Counted from the stretch's first letter, positions 37,138 to 47,337 are shown. The stretch: 64,000 nt of DNA from CAVXUB01 sp963764805 (GCA_963764805.1 CAVXUB010000001.1:558001-622000), one strand, 5' to 3'. Translations and numbers: made by a program. The notes: generated by a model not told the origin, from the sequence alone.

Positions 37138-37157
37138 TATACTCGAACATATGTTCT
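37138..37157 (+). promoter_or_regulatory. LexA (SOS) box overlapping the HNH start codon
   Basis: CGAACATATGTTCT at 37144-37157 matches the mycobacterial/Bacillus LexA box (CGAACRNRYGTTYC) at 13 of 14 positions, with a perfect 12-bp palindrome GAACATATGTTC (37145-37156). The ATG of the HNH gene (37151-37153) is inside the palindrome. TATACT at 37138-37143 is a good -10; a start about 7 bases on would make the mRNA leaderless. LexA bound here would block both promoter and start. Confidence 0.85.
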
Positions 37158-38345
37158 GGTTGGCGGAGGTGGAGCAGGCGATGAGGACCGGCGCAGGCGC
37201 GCTGGACTTGTCGTCTGCCTCGGGCTCTGAGGCGTCGGAGGTCTTCGCCTGCGCCGAGCGCCTGCGCCGGCTGATCGAGTTCGTGAGGCTGGAGAGCCTC
37301 GAGCGGGTGATCGAGACCAAGCAGCACTTCGAGGAGGGCGACTCGACCCCCGGCCGCTACGTCGCTCGGGTGTCCGGGTGCTCACGAGGCGAGGGAGCCC
37401 GTCTTTCCGACACTGCAGATCGTGTGGCGATCACTCCCGGTCCTTTCAGATGCCCTCAGGGGTGGAGAGATCGATCCCGCTGCCGCGCAGCTCGTCGCCC
37501 AGACGGCGGCGTCTGCCCCCGAACGAGAGCGAGAGCTCGTCGAGCTGGCGGGGAGGGTCACGTTCTCCGAGCTCCGGCGCCGCTGTGAGCGGGAGGTCTC
37601 ATCCCGCCAGCTGGAAAAGGACAAGGTCGAGCGCGAACAGGAGACCCACCAGAATCGCTACCTGCGGCTCTGGCGTGGCCGCGACGGCGCAGGCAAGGGT
37701 GAGTTCTCCCTTGATCCGGTGTCCTACGCCCGCCTGGTGGCATCGATCGACCAGGAGACCTCTCAGCAGATCGAGGATGCGGCGAAGCGCAAGGAAGAGG
37801 TGAGGCTCTGGGCCCTCCAAGCGGATGCTCTGGTGGCGCTCGCAGACCGCCCGAGGGGAGAAAAGGGAGGTGCCCGCCCGACCATCGTGCTCAGGGTCGA
37901 CCTCGGCGCCTTCCAGCGGGGGGAGACCGAACCTGGCGAGACGTGCGAGCTCGAGGGGGTGGGCGAGGTATCGGTCACGGCCGCCCGAGCAGTGCTCGGT
38001 GACGCCTTCTTGAAGCTCGTCATCTCCCGTGGAAGCGACCCCGTCTCGATCACCCACATGGGCCGCCACATCCGCGCTTACCAAGAGACAGCGCTCTGGG
38101 AGCGAGATCGGGGCTGCGTGGTCTGCGGCACGACACGTCACGTCGAGCGCGACCACTGGCGGGTCGACTACCACGACCTCGGCCCGACGGAGCTCGACAA
38201 CCTCTGCCTTTTGTGCACCAGTTGTCATCGCATGAAGACCCACAGAGGCTGGCGGCTCGAAGGCGGCCCGCACCGATGGAAATGGATCGCGCCCGAGGAG
38301 TTCGACTCGCCACCGAAGCGGCGAGAGGACACCGACGCGGCCTGA
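37151..38345 (+). CDS. DUF222/HNH endonuclease (13E12-type), frameshifted
   Basis: The N-terminal DUF222-like part (AERLRRLIEFVRLESLERVIETKQHFEEGDSTPGRYVARVSGCSRGE) starts at the ATG inside the SOS box and runs to about 37393. The body (DALRGGEIDPAAAQLVAQTAAS and so on) continues one frame later to 38345. It ends with the HNH nuclease site: CVVCGTTRHVERDHWRVDYHD, then NLCLLCTSCHRMKTHRGW with two CxxC pairs. One base must be skipped near 37385-37400. The family equals the M. tuberculosis 13E12 repeat proteins, several of which are SOS-induced. Substrate and role are unknown. Confidence 0.85.
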
Positions 38346-38596
38346 ACCGGCATGCCCGGACTACCGCCGCGCCCGCAGGACAATCGGCTCAGAACCGGCA
38401 TCACCTATCGGAGCAGGACCCCGTGTCCTTCTCCCACCTCGCCGCTCGGCACGTGAGCCGGACCGCATCACGAGGCTCCCGCTCCGCCGTGCTGACGGCA
38501 GTGGTACCTGTGTCCTTTGACAACTTCATAGGAAGGCCCCGTGCGGCGGACGGACCGCCCGCTATAGGTGGCGCCCCGTCGTAGGCTTGCCGGCCG

Positions 38597-39461
38597 ATGG
38601 TCGGCGTGCATCGTGTCGGGGCGACAGGTGATCGAGTCGCTCGCGAGCTGGCGGCCACTGCCGCTCGACGCGCCGGCATCTCGGTCCGCGTCCTCTCCTC
38701 AACCGAGGAGCTGGGTGAGCTGACCCGGTTCCTGGGGACGGTATGGCCACAGCAGGGGGGCGGGGGCCCGATCCACCTCGACATGCTGCGGGCCCTCGAT
38801 CTTGCCGGTGGGTACCTCGGCGGTGCCTACGACGGTTCGGGCACCATGGTCGGCGGTTCGGTCGCCTTTGCCACTCTGGGCGAACCGCTCTCGTTGCACT
38901 CCCATGCGACGGGAGTGAGCGAAGCGATTGCTGGACGGGGCGTCGGATTCGCGATGAAGGTGGATCAGCGAGCTTGGGCGCTCGAGCGAAGCGTGAAACG
39001 CATCGGTTGGACCTTCGACCCGCTCGTCCGCCGCAATGCCGTGTTCAACCTCTCGAAGCTCGGCGCCCAGCGTCACGCGCTACCTCCCCGACCTCTACGG
39101 GGCGATGACGGACGAACGCAACGCCGGGGACGAGAGTGACCGCCTTTACGTCTGTTGGGACCTCCAAGCTGACGATGTGGCCGGGGCACTCGACAGCGGC
39201 CGCCGGATGACCGTGGAGTCGGTTTCTGACGTGGCGCTGCGAGCTGGCGAGAGCTCGGAACCGGTGGCCGGCGACGCTGAGGGAAGCGTGTTTCGCGTCG
39301 AGATGCCGCCCGACATCGAAACGATGCGCAGAGCAGACCCGACACTCGCGCTGACGTGGCGCCGGGCACTGCGCGACAGCCTCTCGCCGGTGCTCCAGTC
39401 CGGTGGGCGGATCCTGGGTCTCGATGTCCACGGGAGCTACGTCGTGAGGAGGGGTCGGTGA
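38597..39461 (+). CDS. GNAT family N-acyltransferase (COG3375-like), frameshifted
   Basis: The first part (38597 to about 39065, starting MVGVHRVGATGD) reads AGGYLGGAYDGSGTMVGGSVAFA and GVGFAMKVDQRAWAL, the acetyl-CoA-binding region of a GNAT, then VRRNAVFNLSKLGA. The second part continues one frame later: SVTRYLPDLYGAMTDERNAGDESDRLYVCWDL up to the stop at 39461. One base must be skipped near 39061-39075. This COG3375 group pairs with N-succinylamino-acid racemases and can act as an amino-acid succinyltransferase. Its stop overlaps the racemase start, so the two are coupled. Confidence 0.78.
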
Positions 39462-40570
39462 GGCTCGAAGCCGTCGAGATCAGGCGTGTCGAGCTGCCGC
39501 TCGTCCGGCCGTTCAGGACCTCGTTCGGAACCGAGACGGTGCATGAAGCGCTCGTCATCCGAGCCCTCACCGACGAGGGCACCGGTTGGGGCGAGTGCGT
39601 CGCCGGCGCCGAGCCGCTCTACTCGTCGGAATACAGCGAAGCGGCGTGGTCGGCGATGCGGCGCTTCTTCATACCGAGGTTGCTCGGCGTCGAGAGCATC
39701 ACCGCCTCCTCGGTCTCGCGCCTGCTCGGCGAGTTCAAGGGACACCGCATGGCGAAGTCCGCGCTCGAGATGGCTGTGCTCGACGCCGAGCTCAGGGCAG
39801 CAGGCGTGTCGCTGCAGACCTATCTCGGCGGCCGCGGGAGCCACGTGGTCCCCGGCGTCTCCGTCGGGATCACCGCCACCGTTGCCGAACTGCTGGAAGT
39901 CGTCGACGGCTACCTCGCCGACGGCTACCGCAGGGTGAAGCTCAAGATCGAGCCCGGGTGGGACATAGACGTGGTCGCAGCGGTGCACGAACGGGTGGGT
40001 CCCGCCTACATGCTGCAGGTGGATGCCAACACCGCCTACAGCCGATCCGACCTCGGTCACCTGGCCGAACTGGACCAGTTCGGGCTCTTGCTGATCGAGC
40101 AGCCGTTGGACGAGGAGGACCTCCTGGGTCACGTCGAGCTCGCCCGCTCCATCGAGACACCGGTGTGCCTGGACGAATCGATCCTGTCGGCGCGACTGGC
40201 GGCCGATGCCATCGCCATCGGCGCCTGCTCGATCGTCAACATCAAGCCTGGACGTGTCGGTGGCTATCTGGAGGCGAGCCGCGTGCACGACGTCTGCCTG
40301 GGGGCGGGGGTGCCCGTATGGTGCGGCGGGATGCTCGAGACGGGCATCGGGCGGGCGGCGAACCTCGCTCTCGCCACCCTGTCCGGGTTCACGCTGCCCG
40401 GTGACATCTCAGCGACCAGGCGTTACTTCCACGAGGACGTGACGCCGCCCTTCGAACTGGTGGAAGGTGCGATCGCCGTGCCGGAAGGTCCCGGGATCGG
40501 TGTCGACGTACTCGATGACGTCCTCGACAAGCTGACCGTGGAGCGGGAGCTGTTGAACCGCTACCAGTAG
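39458..40570 (+). CDS. Enolase superfamily: N-succinylamino acid racemase / o-succinylbenzoate synthase
   Basis: 370 residues, GTG start with GAGGAGGGG upstream. The MLE-like enolase fold is complete: RPFRTSFGTETVHEALVIRA for the capping domain, the catalytic lysine pair in RRVKLKIEPG and NIKPGRVGG, and metal ligands in QVDANTAYS, LLIEQPLDEEDL and CLDESI. Members are o-succinylbenzoate synthases (MenC, menaquinone) or N-succinylamino acid racemases; many do both. The coupled GNAT favours the racemase role, in which D-amino acids are succinylated, racemised and then hydrolysed. No other men genes and no desuccinylase are visible nearby. Confidence 0.85.
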   Translation: MRLEAVEIRRVELPLVRPFRTSFGTETVHEALVIRALTDEGTGWGECVAGAEPLYSSEYSEAAWSAMRRFFIPRLLGVESITASSVSRLLGEFKGHRMAKSALEMAVLDAELRAAGVSLQTYLGGRGSHVVPGVSVGITATVAELLEVVDGYLADGYRRVKLKIEPGWDIDVVAAVHERVGPAYMLQVDANTAYSRSDLGHLAELDQFGLLLIEQPLDEEDLLGHVELARSIETPVCLDESILSARLAADAIAIGACSIVNIKPGRVGGYLEASRVHDVCLGAGVPVWCGGMLETGIGRAANLALATLSGFTLPGDISATRRYFHEDVTPPFELVEGAIAVPEGPGIGVDVLDDVLDKLTVERELLNRYQ

Positions 40571-41022
40571 CTCGCCATCAGCTCCGTCGCCCAAGCCGGC
40601 TCTCGCACCTCGCTTCTGGGAGCGAAGCCCTGCATGTACGGCTTCACGTCGAGCACCGGAGTCGTGTCGACGGCGTCCAGCCCCTCGACCTCCAGCAGGT
40701 ACGGCCTGCAGGCGATCAGCCTGCAGATGGTGACCCCGATACGGTTCGGCCGGTTCTTCGCCCGCTGGGCGAGGATGCCCACGCTCGGCCAATCCTGCCG
40801 TCCCCTCGGGTGGCGTGCACCCGTGCAGATCTCCTCCTCGGCGACTCCGTCGAACACGAAGACCACCTCCACATGGGAGAACTCCTCGAGCCCGTCGGTC
40901 GAGTCCGCACCGATCACGTCCGGATCGAGCTCGATCTTCGCCCGCACCGGCCCCCAGCCGTCGTCCTGCCCGGAATGGCGGCCACCACGCACCGTCCCGA
41001 TCGGTTTCATCACAAAGGTCAT
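40561..41022 (-). CDS. TrmO/TsaA-like tRNA methyltransferase
   Basis: 153 residues. It begins with the UPF0066 block MKPIGTVRGG and carries FSHVEVVFVFDGV, ARHPRGRQDWPSVGILAQRAKNRPNRIGVTICRLI and VEGLDAVDTTPVLDVKPYMQ, all typical of TrmO, which N6-methylates t6A37 in tRNA-Thr using S-adenosylmethionine. Some actinobacterial members are of unproven specificity. ATG 41022 has a GAGAGGGGG upstream. The tail overlaps the racemase gene on the other strand by 10 bases. Confidence 0.85.
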   Translation of the reverse strand: MTFVMKPIGTVRGGRHSGQDDGWGPVRAKIELDPDVIGADSTDGLEEFSHVEVVFVFDGVAEEEICTGARHPRGRQDWPSVGILAQRAKNRPNRIGVTICRLIACRPYLLEVEGLDAVDTTPVLDVKPYMQGFAPRSEVREPAWATELMASYW

Positions 41023-41137
41023 CTGCCCCCCTCTCGGCCCGCCGCGGCAGGTTACCCAGAGGGCGGACGGTAGTGCCCTTCGGGCGCAGACCGTGCGGGT
41101 TAGCGCCCTCGGCCGCCGCCGAGCTAGAAGGCTGCTC

Positions 41138-43493
41138 GTGACAGGCGGCAGGACGAGGGGGCAGCCGGGGAAGCAGCCGAGGGGCCAGGCGAGGGGCCAG
41201 GCGGCTGCCCGGACTGCGGCGGGGATCCTGCGGGAGGTTGTTCGTTTCGATGCTGCCGCACTGGCGGTCGTACCTGGCCTGCGGGTGGCTCTCGGCATCG
41301 GGATCCCGCTGACCCTCGGGCTGTCGCTGGGTAGTGCCGGCGCCGCCGTCAGCATGGCTGCGGGGGCGTTGATGGTGGGGTTGCCGACGGTCGTCGGAGG
41401 CCGGCGGATGCCGCTGTCGGGGATGTCCGTGATCGCCATGGCGATGGGGCTGTCGACCTTCGTCGGTTCGGCGACCGGCACGAACGGCTGGCTGCACACG
41501 GTCGTGCTGGCGCTCTGGTGCCTGGCGGGAGGCTTCATGCTCGCCTATGGCCCACCCCTCCCGTCGGTCGGGACCCAGGGAGTTGCGGCCATGATCGTCT
41601 TCGGCCGTTTCGCCGAACCAGCCGGCGGCGCGCTGCACCTGGCGGCCTACGTACTGGGGGGAGGGATCATCGCCACCGTGGTCATGGGCCTCACCCGGTG
41701 GCCGCTCAACGCACGGGTTCAGAGGCGCGCCCTCGCGAGGGGCTTCAGGAGGCTGGCCGACTTGAGCCGGGCCGGAGCGGGCCGGCGGAACGGCATCGCT
41801 ACCGCAGAAGCGCTCGACGAGGCGCAGCAGGCACTCGCCGGCGCTCTCGTCCACGAGCTGGGAGGCGCCAGTGCCCTCGATGGGGTTCTCGGCATCGGCC
41901 GCCGTGCCCGGCTGGAGGTGCTGTCGCTGGACGGCCTCCAGCGCCGCCTGCTGCGTGCCCAAGACGACGAGGCAGCCGCCGTCCGGCGAGCGGTCGAGGA
42001 GGCGCTCATAGCTTGTGCCGAGGCCACTGAGGCGATTGCCGACGCCCTCGACGGCACTGCGCCGGGTGCGGCTGCCGAGCTCACCGCCGAGAGGGCATCG
42101 GCTGCAGCGCGGCGACAGCTCGCAGGATTGGCGGTGGCCGGCACCTCCCGATCCGACACCTACCAGATCGCGGCGGCGGCCGAGCGGCATCTGGCGGCGC
42201 TTGCCGGGCAGCTGCGTGCGGCGGCTGCCATCGCGATCGGGTCCTTCGGGTCAAGGGGCGGCAGCAGGAACCTCGCCATCCACCTGCCACGACCGGCAGT
42301 GAGGGTCGGCGTGGCGATCGATTCGCTCGTCGCTCAGCTGTCTCTCCGCTCGCCGATAGCGCGGCACGCCATCCGGCTGGCGGTGACGGTGACGCTCGCC
42401 GAGGTGCTCGCAGCGCACGCCGGCCTGCAGCGGGGCTACTGGGTGGCGCTCACGGCAGCGGTGATCCTGCGACCGGAGTTCAACGCCACCATCGACGCGA
42501 GGAGTCGCCCGATGCCTCGGCACCTCCGCCGGCGTCCTCCTCGCCGGCCTTCTCTCGGTGGCGTTGCCCTCCAACGCCGTTGCCGAGGTGGCGGTCACGG
42601 TCATCCTCGTCGCCGCCACCGCCGCCACCTTCCAGGTCAGCTATGCCCTGTTCAGCGGCCTGCTCACGGGCACGGTGGTGCTCCTCGTCGGCTTCGTCAG
42701 CGGTGGCTCGATCGGGATCGCCCTCGCCCGGCTGATCGACACGCTGATCGGCGGGGCGCTGGCGCTCGTAGCCTTCGCCGCCTGGCCCACCTGGTCCTCG
42801 GCGAGCGTGCCTGCCGCTCTCTCCGGCCTTGCTCGCGCTCTCGCCGGCTACCTGGAAGAAGCCCTCGGTGGGATCACCGGGACGAGCAAGCTGGACACGG
42901 AGCGCCTGCGCGGCCGGGCCCGAGAAGCCCGCCTCGCTCGTGCGGAGGCGGGTGCCGCGGTCGAGCGATCGCTTGCCGAGCCGCCGGGCAGACGTGTCGA
43001 CATGGCACGAACGCAGGCGATCCTCGCCGCCACCAGCCGGATCAGCCTCGCCTCCCACGCACTCCGTACCGAGGTTGAAGCCTCACGCCAGGGGAAGCGG
43101 TGGCCACAGGCGGCCGGCCTGGCTCGTGAGCTCGTGCGCACCCTCGAGAACGAGGCGGAAGCCCTGGCAACGATGTCTCTGATCGATGAACCCGCCGAGG
43201 CCGCCGCTCCGGCGCTCACCGATCGAGGCGGCCTCGGGCGGCTCCGGCAGTTGCACGACGAGCTGGAGGCAAGCCTCGGAGCGGGTGACATGGCACCTGG
43301 CGGGGCAGTTGGCGGGGCGGATGACGGGGCCGCCTGGCTGCTCGCCGAGACCGACGAGCTCGTGGACGCCGTCGACACCCTCCACGAGCTGTTGCTGCCC
43401 GGCTGGACAGAAGCTCAGAAGGCGGTGACGATGCCGACCGCAGGCGATTCCGGAACCGCCGTCGCGTACGAGCCGCCACCTGGGAACTCGTAG
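41138..43493 (+). CDS. FUSC family transporter, frameshifted
   Basis: GTG 41138 (GAAGG upstream) starts a basic Gly/Gln/Arg-rich tail, then six helices (VALGIGIPLTLGLSLG, MLAYGPPLPSVGTQGVAAM and others), a cytoplasmic domain of about 200 residues, and a second membrane half that begins YWVALTAAVILRPEFNATI. The frame breaks at 42491-42502; removing one base turns ATIDARS into ATIDRGVARCLGTSAG, after which the second half continues from about 42510 (GVLLAGLLSVALPS, TFQVSYALFSG). About 785 residues in all. FUSC/aromatic-acid-exporter-like proteins export organic acids or act in cell-envelope homeostasis; the substrate is unknown. Its 3' end overlaps the convergent gene by 79 bases. Confidence 0.75.
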
Positions 43494-45142
43494 ACCGCCC
43501 CGGCGGCGGTGGCGAGCCGGTAGTCGTTGTCGGTCGGGTCCGCCGCCATTCCCACCACCGGCGCTGAGAGGTGGGTCGACCCGAGGCTGCCGTCGAATGG
43601 AGCGGTGCCGAAGGAGAAGATGCCACCATCCGCAGCCACCAACCAGTAGCCGGCGCCACCGGCGTCGACCGCCATGCCGACGATGGGGCTGTTCAGGTGC
43701 ATGCTCCCGGTGGAGCCGCGGAACTTGGCGTCGCCGAAGGTGAACACGCCCCCATCGGAGGCGACGAACCAGTAGCCGTTGCCGTCTGCCGTGGCGGCCG
43801 CCCCGACTATCGGCTTGTTCAGGTGGATGCTGCCGGTGGAGCCGTGGAACCGGGCGGCCCCGAAGGTGAACACGCCGCCGTCCGAGGCGATGAGCCAGTA
43901 GCCGTCGCCGGAGGGCATGGCGGCGATGGCGACGATCGGCCGGTTGAGGTGAAGGCCGCGCATCGACCCGTAAGAGTGGGCGGCACCGTAGGCGTAGACC
44001 GAGCCGTCAGAGCCGACCAGCCAGTAGCCATTCCCCCCGGGGCTCTCGGCCATCCCCACGATCGGGGCGGGGATGGGGTGGCCGGCGGGGCCTCCGTAGT
44101 TGCCAGTCCCGTAGTTGTGGACGCCCCCCGAGCTCGACACGTACAAGAATCCGTGCTGGGGCTCCACGAAGAACCCCGAGTGGGCCATGCCGGCGAGTTC
44201 CGCCATACCGGCCGTTCCGGGCACGAGCCGGTAATCGTTGATGTCGGTGGCGTCGACGTAGATGACGGCGTGCAGCTCGGGAAACTGCGTCTGGGCACTG
44301 GAGGCGATGCTCTGCAGCCACCAGACTTGTGCAGCTGAGCCGACAGCCCCCGTCTCCGAGAGCATCAGCGGCTTGCCATAGCGGCTCCACTCGTCGTAGT
44401 AGCTGGCGAACATCTGCCCGAACGGCCCATAGCCGGTGCGGTCGTACATGTCGGCGCCGATCCAGTCGACGTACCCGGCCCCGGGGAAGAAGGGGGCTGC
44501 GGGCTGGGCGTGCAGGGCGGCGCTCGGCGCCCACACGAACGAGACGTTGTCGGCCCCCTCGTCCCGGAAGACGGTCCAGATGTGTTGGTACGCCGCCACG
44601 TACTCCGCCCCGGCCGTGGAGAGGTTGCCCAGGCAGGCGAGGTGGCCGCCGGTGTTGAACAGGTTCATCTCCCAGAACCAACGGAAGAGGACCGGGTGAC
44701 CGTACGCCTTGAAGGCGAGGGCGTCCGCCTGCAGCGTGCTGTCATAGGTGCCAGCCGCCACCGCCGCATCCGAGGGTCCGCAGTGCATGCTCACCATCGG
44801 GATGGAACCCCGGGCCGCCACCTGCTGCATCCCGACGATCGGCGGCGCGTCGGTGAAGCTCATGTAGAACGAGACGATCCCGAAGTTCCGCCCGATGTCA
44901 GACTCGACGACCGCCGCCTTCGACGACGGAGATCCTGTGCTCTCGAAGTTGGGATCTATGCCCAGGTAGGCGCCGAACTGTGGCACGAAGGGCTGGCCGA
45001 TCGCACCATCGCGGGCGGTGCTGCTAGCGGCGCCGCCAGCGGCCCGGCCGGCGCCGGCAGGTGCAGAGGCCAGCCCGACGACGAGCGGAATGGATGCCGC
45101 CATCGAACAGACGTAGGAGAGGAGACGGGTACGCGCAGCCAT
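43415..45142 (-). CDS. Secreted GH26-like glycoside hydrolase with C-terminal propeller-type repeats
   Basis: 575 residues from ATG 45142, with a signal peptide (LLSYVCSMAASIPLVVGLASAPAGA). The catalytic half has the GH26 acid/base site FRWFWEMN and nucleophile LMLSETGA, plus FVWAPSA and YVDWIGADMYD. The C-terminal 230 residues hold about five repeats of roughly 43 residues (GYWLVASDGGVFTFG, FHGSTGSIHLNKPIVGAAA), a module abundant in Acidimicrobiia and predicted to form beta-propeller blades. GH26 enzymes cleave beta-mannans or related beta-glucans. Substrate is unproven. No clear ribosome site precedes any of the three possible starts. Confidence 0.82.
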   Translation of the reverse strand: MAARTRLLSYVCSMAASIPLVVGLASAPAGAGRAAGGAASSTARDGAIGQPFVPQFGAYLGIDPNFESTGSPSSKAAVVESDIGRNFGIVSFYMSFTDAPPIVGMQQVAARGSIPMVSMHCGPSDAAVAAGTYDSTLQADALAFKAYGHPVLFRWFWEMNLFNTGGHLACLGNLSTAGAEYVAAYQHIWTVFRDEGADNVSFVWAPSAALHAQPAAPFFPGAGYVDWIGADMYDRTGYGPFGQMFASYYDEWSRYGKPLMLSETGAVGSAAQVWWLQSIASSAQTQFPELHAVIYVDATDINDYRLVPGTAGMAELAGMAHSGFFVEPQHGFLYVSSSGGVHNYGTGNYGGPAGHPIPAPIVGMAESPGGNGYWLVGSDGSVYAYGAAHSYGSMRGLHLNRPIVAIAAMPSGDGYWLIASDGGVFTFGAARFHGSTGSIHLNKPIVGAAATADGNGYWFVASDGGVFTFGDAKFRGSTGSMHLNSPIVGMAVDAGGAGYWLVAADGGIFSFGTAPFDGSLGSTHLSAPVVGMAADPTDNDYRLATAAGAVYEFPGGGSYATAVPESPAVGIVTAF

Positions 45143-45211
45143 TGACAGTGAACACAGTGCCACTCTCCGCGGCATTGATGCCACGTACGTTGATCAACCG
45201 AGGCAGGAGCC

Positions 45212-46807
45212 TTAGCCGTGCTCGCTCTGCGCGCCCATCCGGTACCGCTCCCGCAGCAGGCGCTTGTAGATCTTCCCGTTGTCCTGCCGGGGGAGGGAGC
45301 CGACGAACTCGATGGAACGGGGGCACTTGAAGCGCGCTAAGCGAGCACGGCACAGCTCGACCAGCTCATCGGCCAGCAACGCCGTCGCCCGCTCCCCATC
45401 CACCAGCTCGACCACCGCCAGCACGTCCTCGCCCCACTCCTCGCTCGGGACGCCGATCGTCGCCACGTCTGCCACTGCAGGGTGCTCCAGCAGGACGGCG
45501 TCGACTTCGGCTGGATAGATGTTGACGCCACCCGAGATGATCAGGTTGGCGGAGCGATCGGTCAGGTACAAGAAGCCGTCCGAATCGAGGTAACCGAGGT
45601 CGCCGACCGTGAAGTAGTCGTCGATGTAGGTCGCCTCGGTTTTCTCCTTGTCCTTGAAATACTCGAAACGACCCCCTTCCGCCGCCCTCACGTACACCAC
45701 GCCCACCTCGCCCACACCGGCGTCGTCACCATGCTCGTCGAGGACCCGGACGGTGCCGGCGACGAGCGGTCGCCCCACCGTCCCCGGTCGCTCCAGCCAG
45801 GTGGTGGAATCGACCCAGGTGGCGGTTCCTTCGGTGGCTGCGTAGTACTCGACGACAACCGGGCCGAGCCACTCGATCATGCGACGCTTGACTCCTACCG
45901 GGCACGGTGCGGCGCCGTGTAGCACGTGCCGCAGCGAAGAGACGTCCCGCGCGCCGCGCTCGGCCGCGGGCAGCGCCAGGAGGCGGTGGAACATCGTCGG
46001 CACCATGTGGGTGTGGGTCACGCAGTGGTCCTCAACGAGCCGCAGCGCTTCCCGAGGATCCCAGTGGTCCATGACGACGACCGATGCTCCCGCGGCCAGT
46101 GGGATGGCCAGCGAGAAGGCAAGCGGGGCGGCGTGGTAGAGCGGGCCCGTGCAGAGATGGACGTCGCCCGGCCTGTAGCCGAACATGGCGACGCCGGAGG
46201 GCGTGTAAGGCGCAGGCCGCGCCGGTCGGTGCACTCCCTTCGGCCGCCCAGTGGTGCCCGAGGTGTAGAGCATGCTGGAGCCCGGCGCGGGATCGGCGAT
46301 GTTGGCCCCGTCCTCGGCCGCCACAGCCGCCTCGTAGTCCTCGAATTCGGTGACGCCTCCCTCCCCGATCAGCAGCCACCTCACCGGCGCGTCGCCTACC
46401 TCCGCCCGCAGCGTCCTCGCCAGCTCGCCGAGGCGGCCGTCGATCACGACGGCCCTTGCCTCGCAGTCGCTGACGATGTAGGCCGCCTCGGCAGCGGTGA
46501 GGTGCCAGTTGACGGGCGTCAGCCGGAGGCCGCTCCTTTGAGTCGCCAGCAGGACCTCGGCGAACTCCTTGCGATTCCCACAGATGAGAGCCACGGCGTC
46601 GCCCTCGAGGAGCCCGATCCTGCGCAGCGCCCGCGCCAGCTGGTTGGCTCGGCCGTTCAGCTCGGCGTAGCTCCACTGGACCTCGGCGGTCGAGACCGCC
46701 AGCGTGTCCGGCTGGCGTGCGGCCCACCAGGCGAAGAGCATCCCGCGGGCCGCGGCGGCAGCGGCAGCTGCTTCCTCCGCCTCACCCAAGGGGTCCGGGG
46801 AGCTCAT
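45212..46807 (-). CDS. Acyl-CoA synthetase (AMP-binding, fatty-acid-CoA-ligase-like)
   Basis: 531 residues, ATG start. The adenylation motifs are in order: the P-loop MLYTSGTTGRPKGV, the acyl site EYYAATEG, the hinge YFTVGDLGYLDSDGFLYLTDR, IISGGVNIYPAEVDAVLLEHP and the C-terminal catalytic lysine in PRQDNGKIYKR. The overall form matches FadD-type or benzoate-CoA-ligase-like enzymes of mycobacteria; chain-length preference cannot be read. The start overlaps the stop of the DUF1697 gene (ATGA). Confidence 0.93.
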   Translation of the reverse strand: MSSPDPLGEAEEAAAAAAAARGMLFAWWAARQPDTLAVSTAEVQWSYAELNGRANQLARALRRIGLLEGDAVALICGNRKEFAEVLLATQRSGLRLTPVNWHLTAAEAAYIVSDCEARAVVIDGRLGELARTLRAEVGDAPVRWLLIGEGGVTEFEDYEAAVAAEDGANIADPAPGSSMLYTSGTTGRPKGVHRPARPAPYTPSGVAMFGYRPGDVHLCTGPLYHAAPLAFSLAIPLAAGASVVVMDHWDPREALRLVEDHCVTHTHMVPTMFHRLLALPAAERGARDVSSLRHVLHGAAPCPVGVKRRMIEWLGPVVVEYYAATEGTATWVDSTTWLERPGTVGRPLVAGTVRVLDEHGDDAGVGEVGVVYVRAAEGGRFEYFKDKEKTEATYIDDYFTVGDLGYLDSDGFLYLTDRSANLIISGGVNIYPAEVDAVLLEHPAVADVATIGVPSEEWGEDVLAVVELVDGERATALLADELVELCRARLARFKCPRSIEFVGSLPRQDNGKIYKRLLRERYRMGAQSEHG

Positions 46808-47337
46808 CTGGCTGCGGTCAGCTGAAGGAGCTGGTTGACCGTGTTCCAGTTGCGAGTGGTTCCGACTACGGACAGGCGCTTCTCCAGGTTGTTGTTGCTC
46901 AGCTTCGACCGCCCTATGCCGTCCGTCCTGATGAAGAGCTCCCGGCCGACGATCTCGGCGGCCTCGCCCTCTCCCGTCAAGGCGGCCAGCCCCGTTCGCC
47001 GGTCGGCCGCAGGCTCGGCGTCGAGGAACATCACGTAGAGGCGCCGTCCGTCGGCCTCGCGGAAGGGGTTCCCCGCAACAACTGCCTCGAGCTCGGCATG
47101 CGTCCTGAGCAGCACCACGAAGGGGCGAGCCAGCTGCTCCGCAAGGCCGTGCTCGATCGACCGGCGCAGCGCCGCCTCGTTCCTGGCGGCCGCCGAGAGC
47201 ACCACGTTCCCGCTCTGCAGGTAGGTGCGTGCGTCGCCGTACCCGATGGAGGCGAAGGCTGCCCTCAGATCGGCCATCGGCACGAGGTTCCTGCCCCCGA
47301 CGTTCACACCCCGCAGAAGGGCGGCGTAGTTCGGCAT
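46804..47337 (-). CDS. DUF1697 family protein
   Basis: 177 residues. It shows the full DUF1697 signature: YAALLRGVNVGGRNLVPMADLRAAFASIGYGDARTYLQSGNVVL, FVVLLRTHAELEAVVAGNPF and SKLSNNNLEKRLSVVGTTRNWNTVNQLLQL. The function is unknown; the family is common in soil bacteria. It is translationally coupled to the downstream acyl-CoA synthetase, which could hint at a link or be simple co-transcription. Confidence 0.92.
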   Translation of the reverse strand: MPNYAALLRGVNVGGRNLVPMADLRAAFASIGYGDARTYLQSGNVVLSAAARNEAALRRSIEHGLAEQLARPFVVLLRTHAELEAVVAGNPFREADGRRLYVMFLDAEPAADRRTGLAALTGEGEAAEIVGRELFIRTDGIGRSKLSNNNLEKRLSVVGTTRNWNTVNQLLQLTAAR

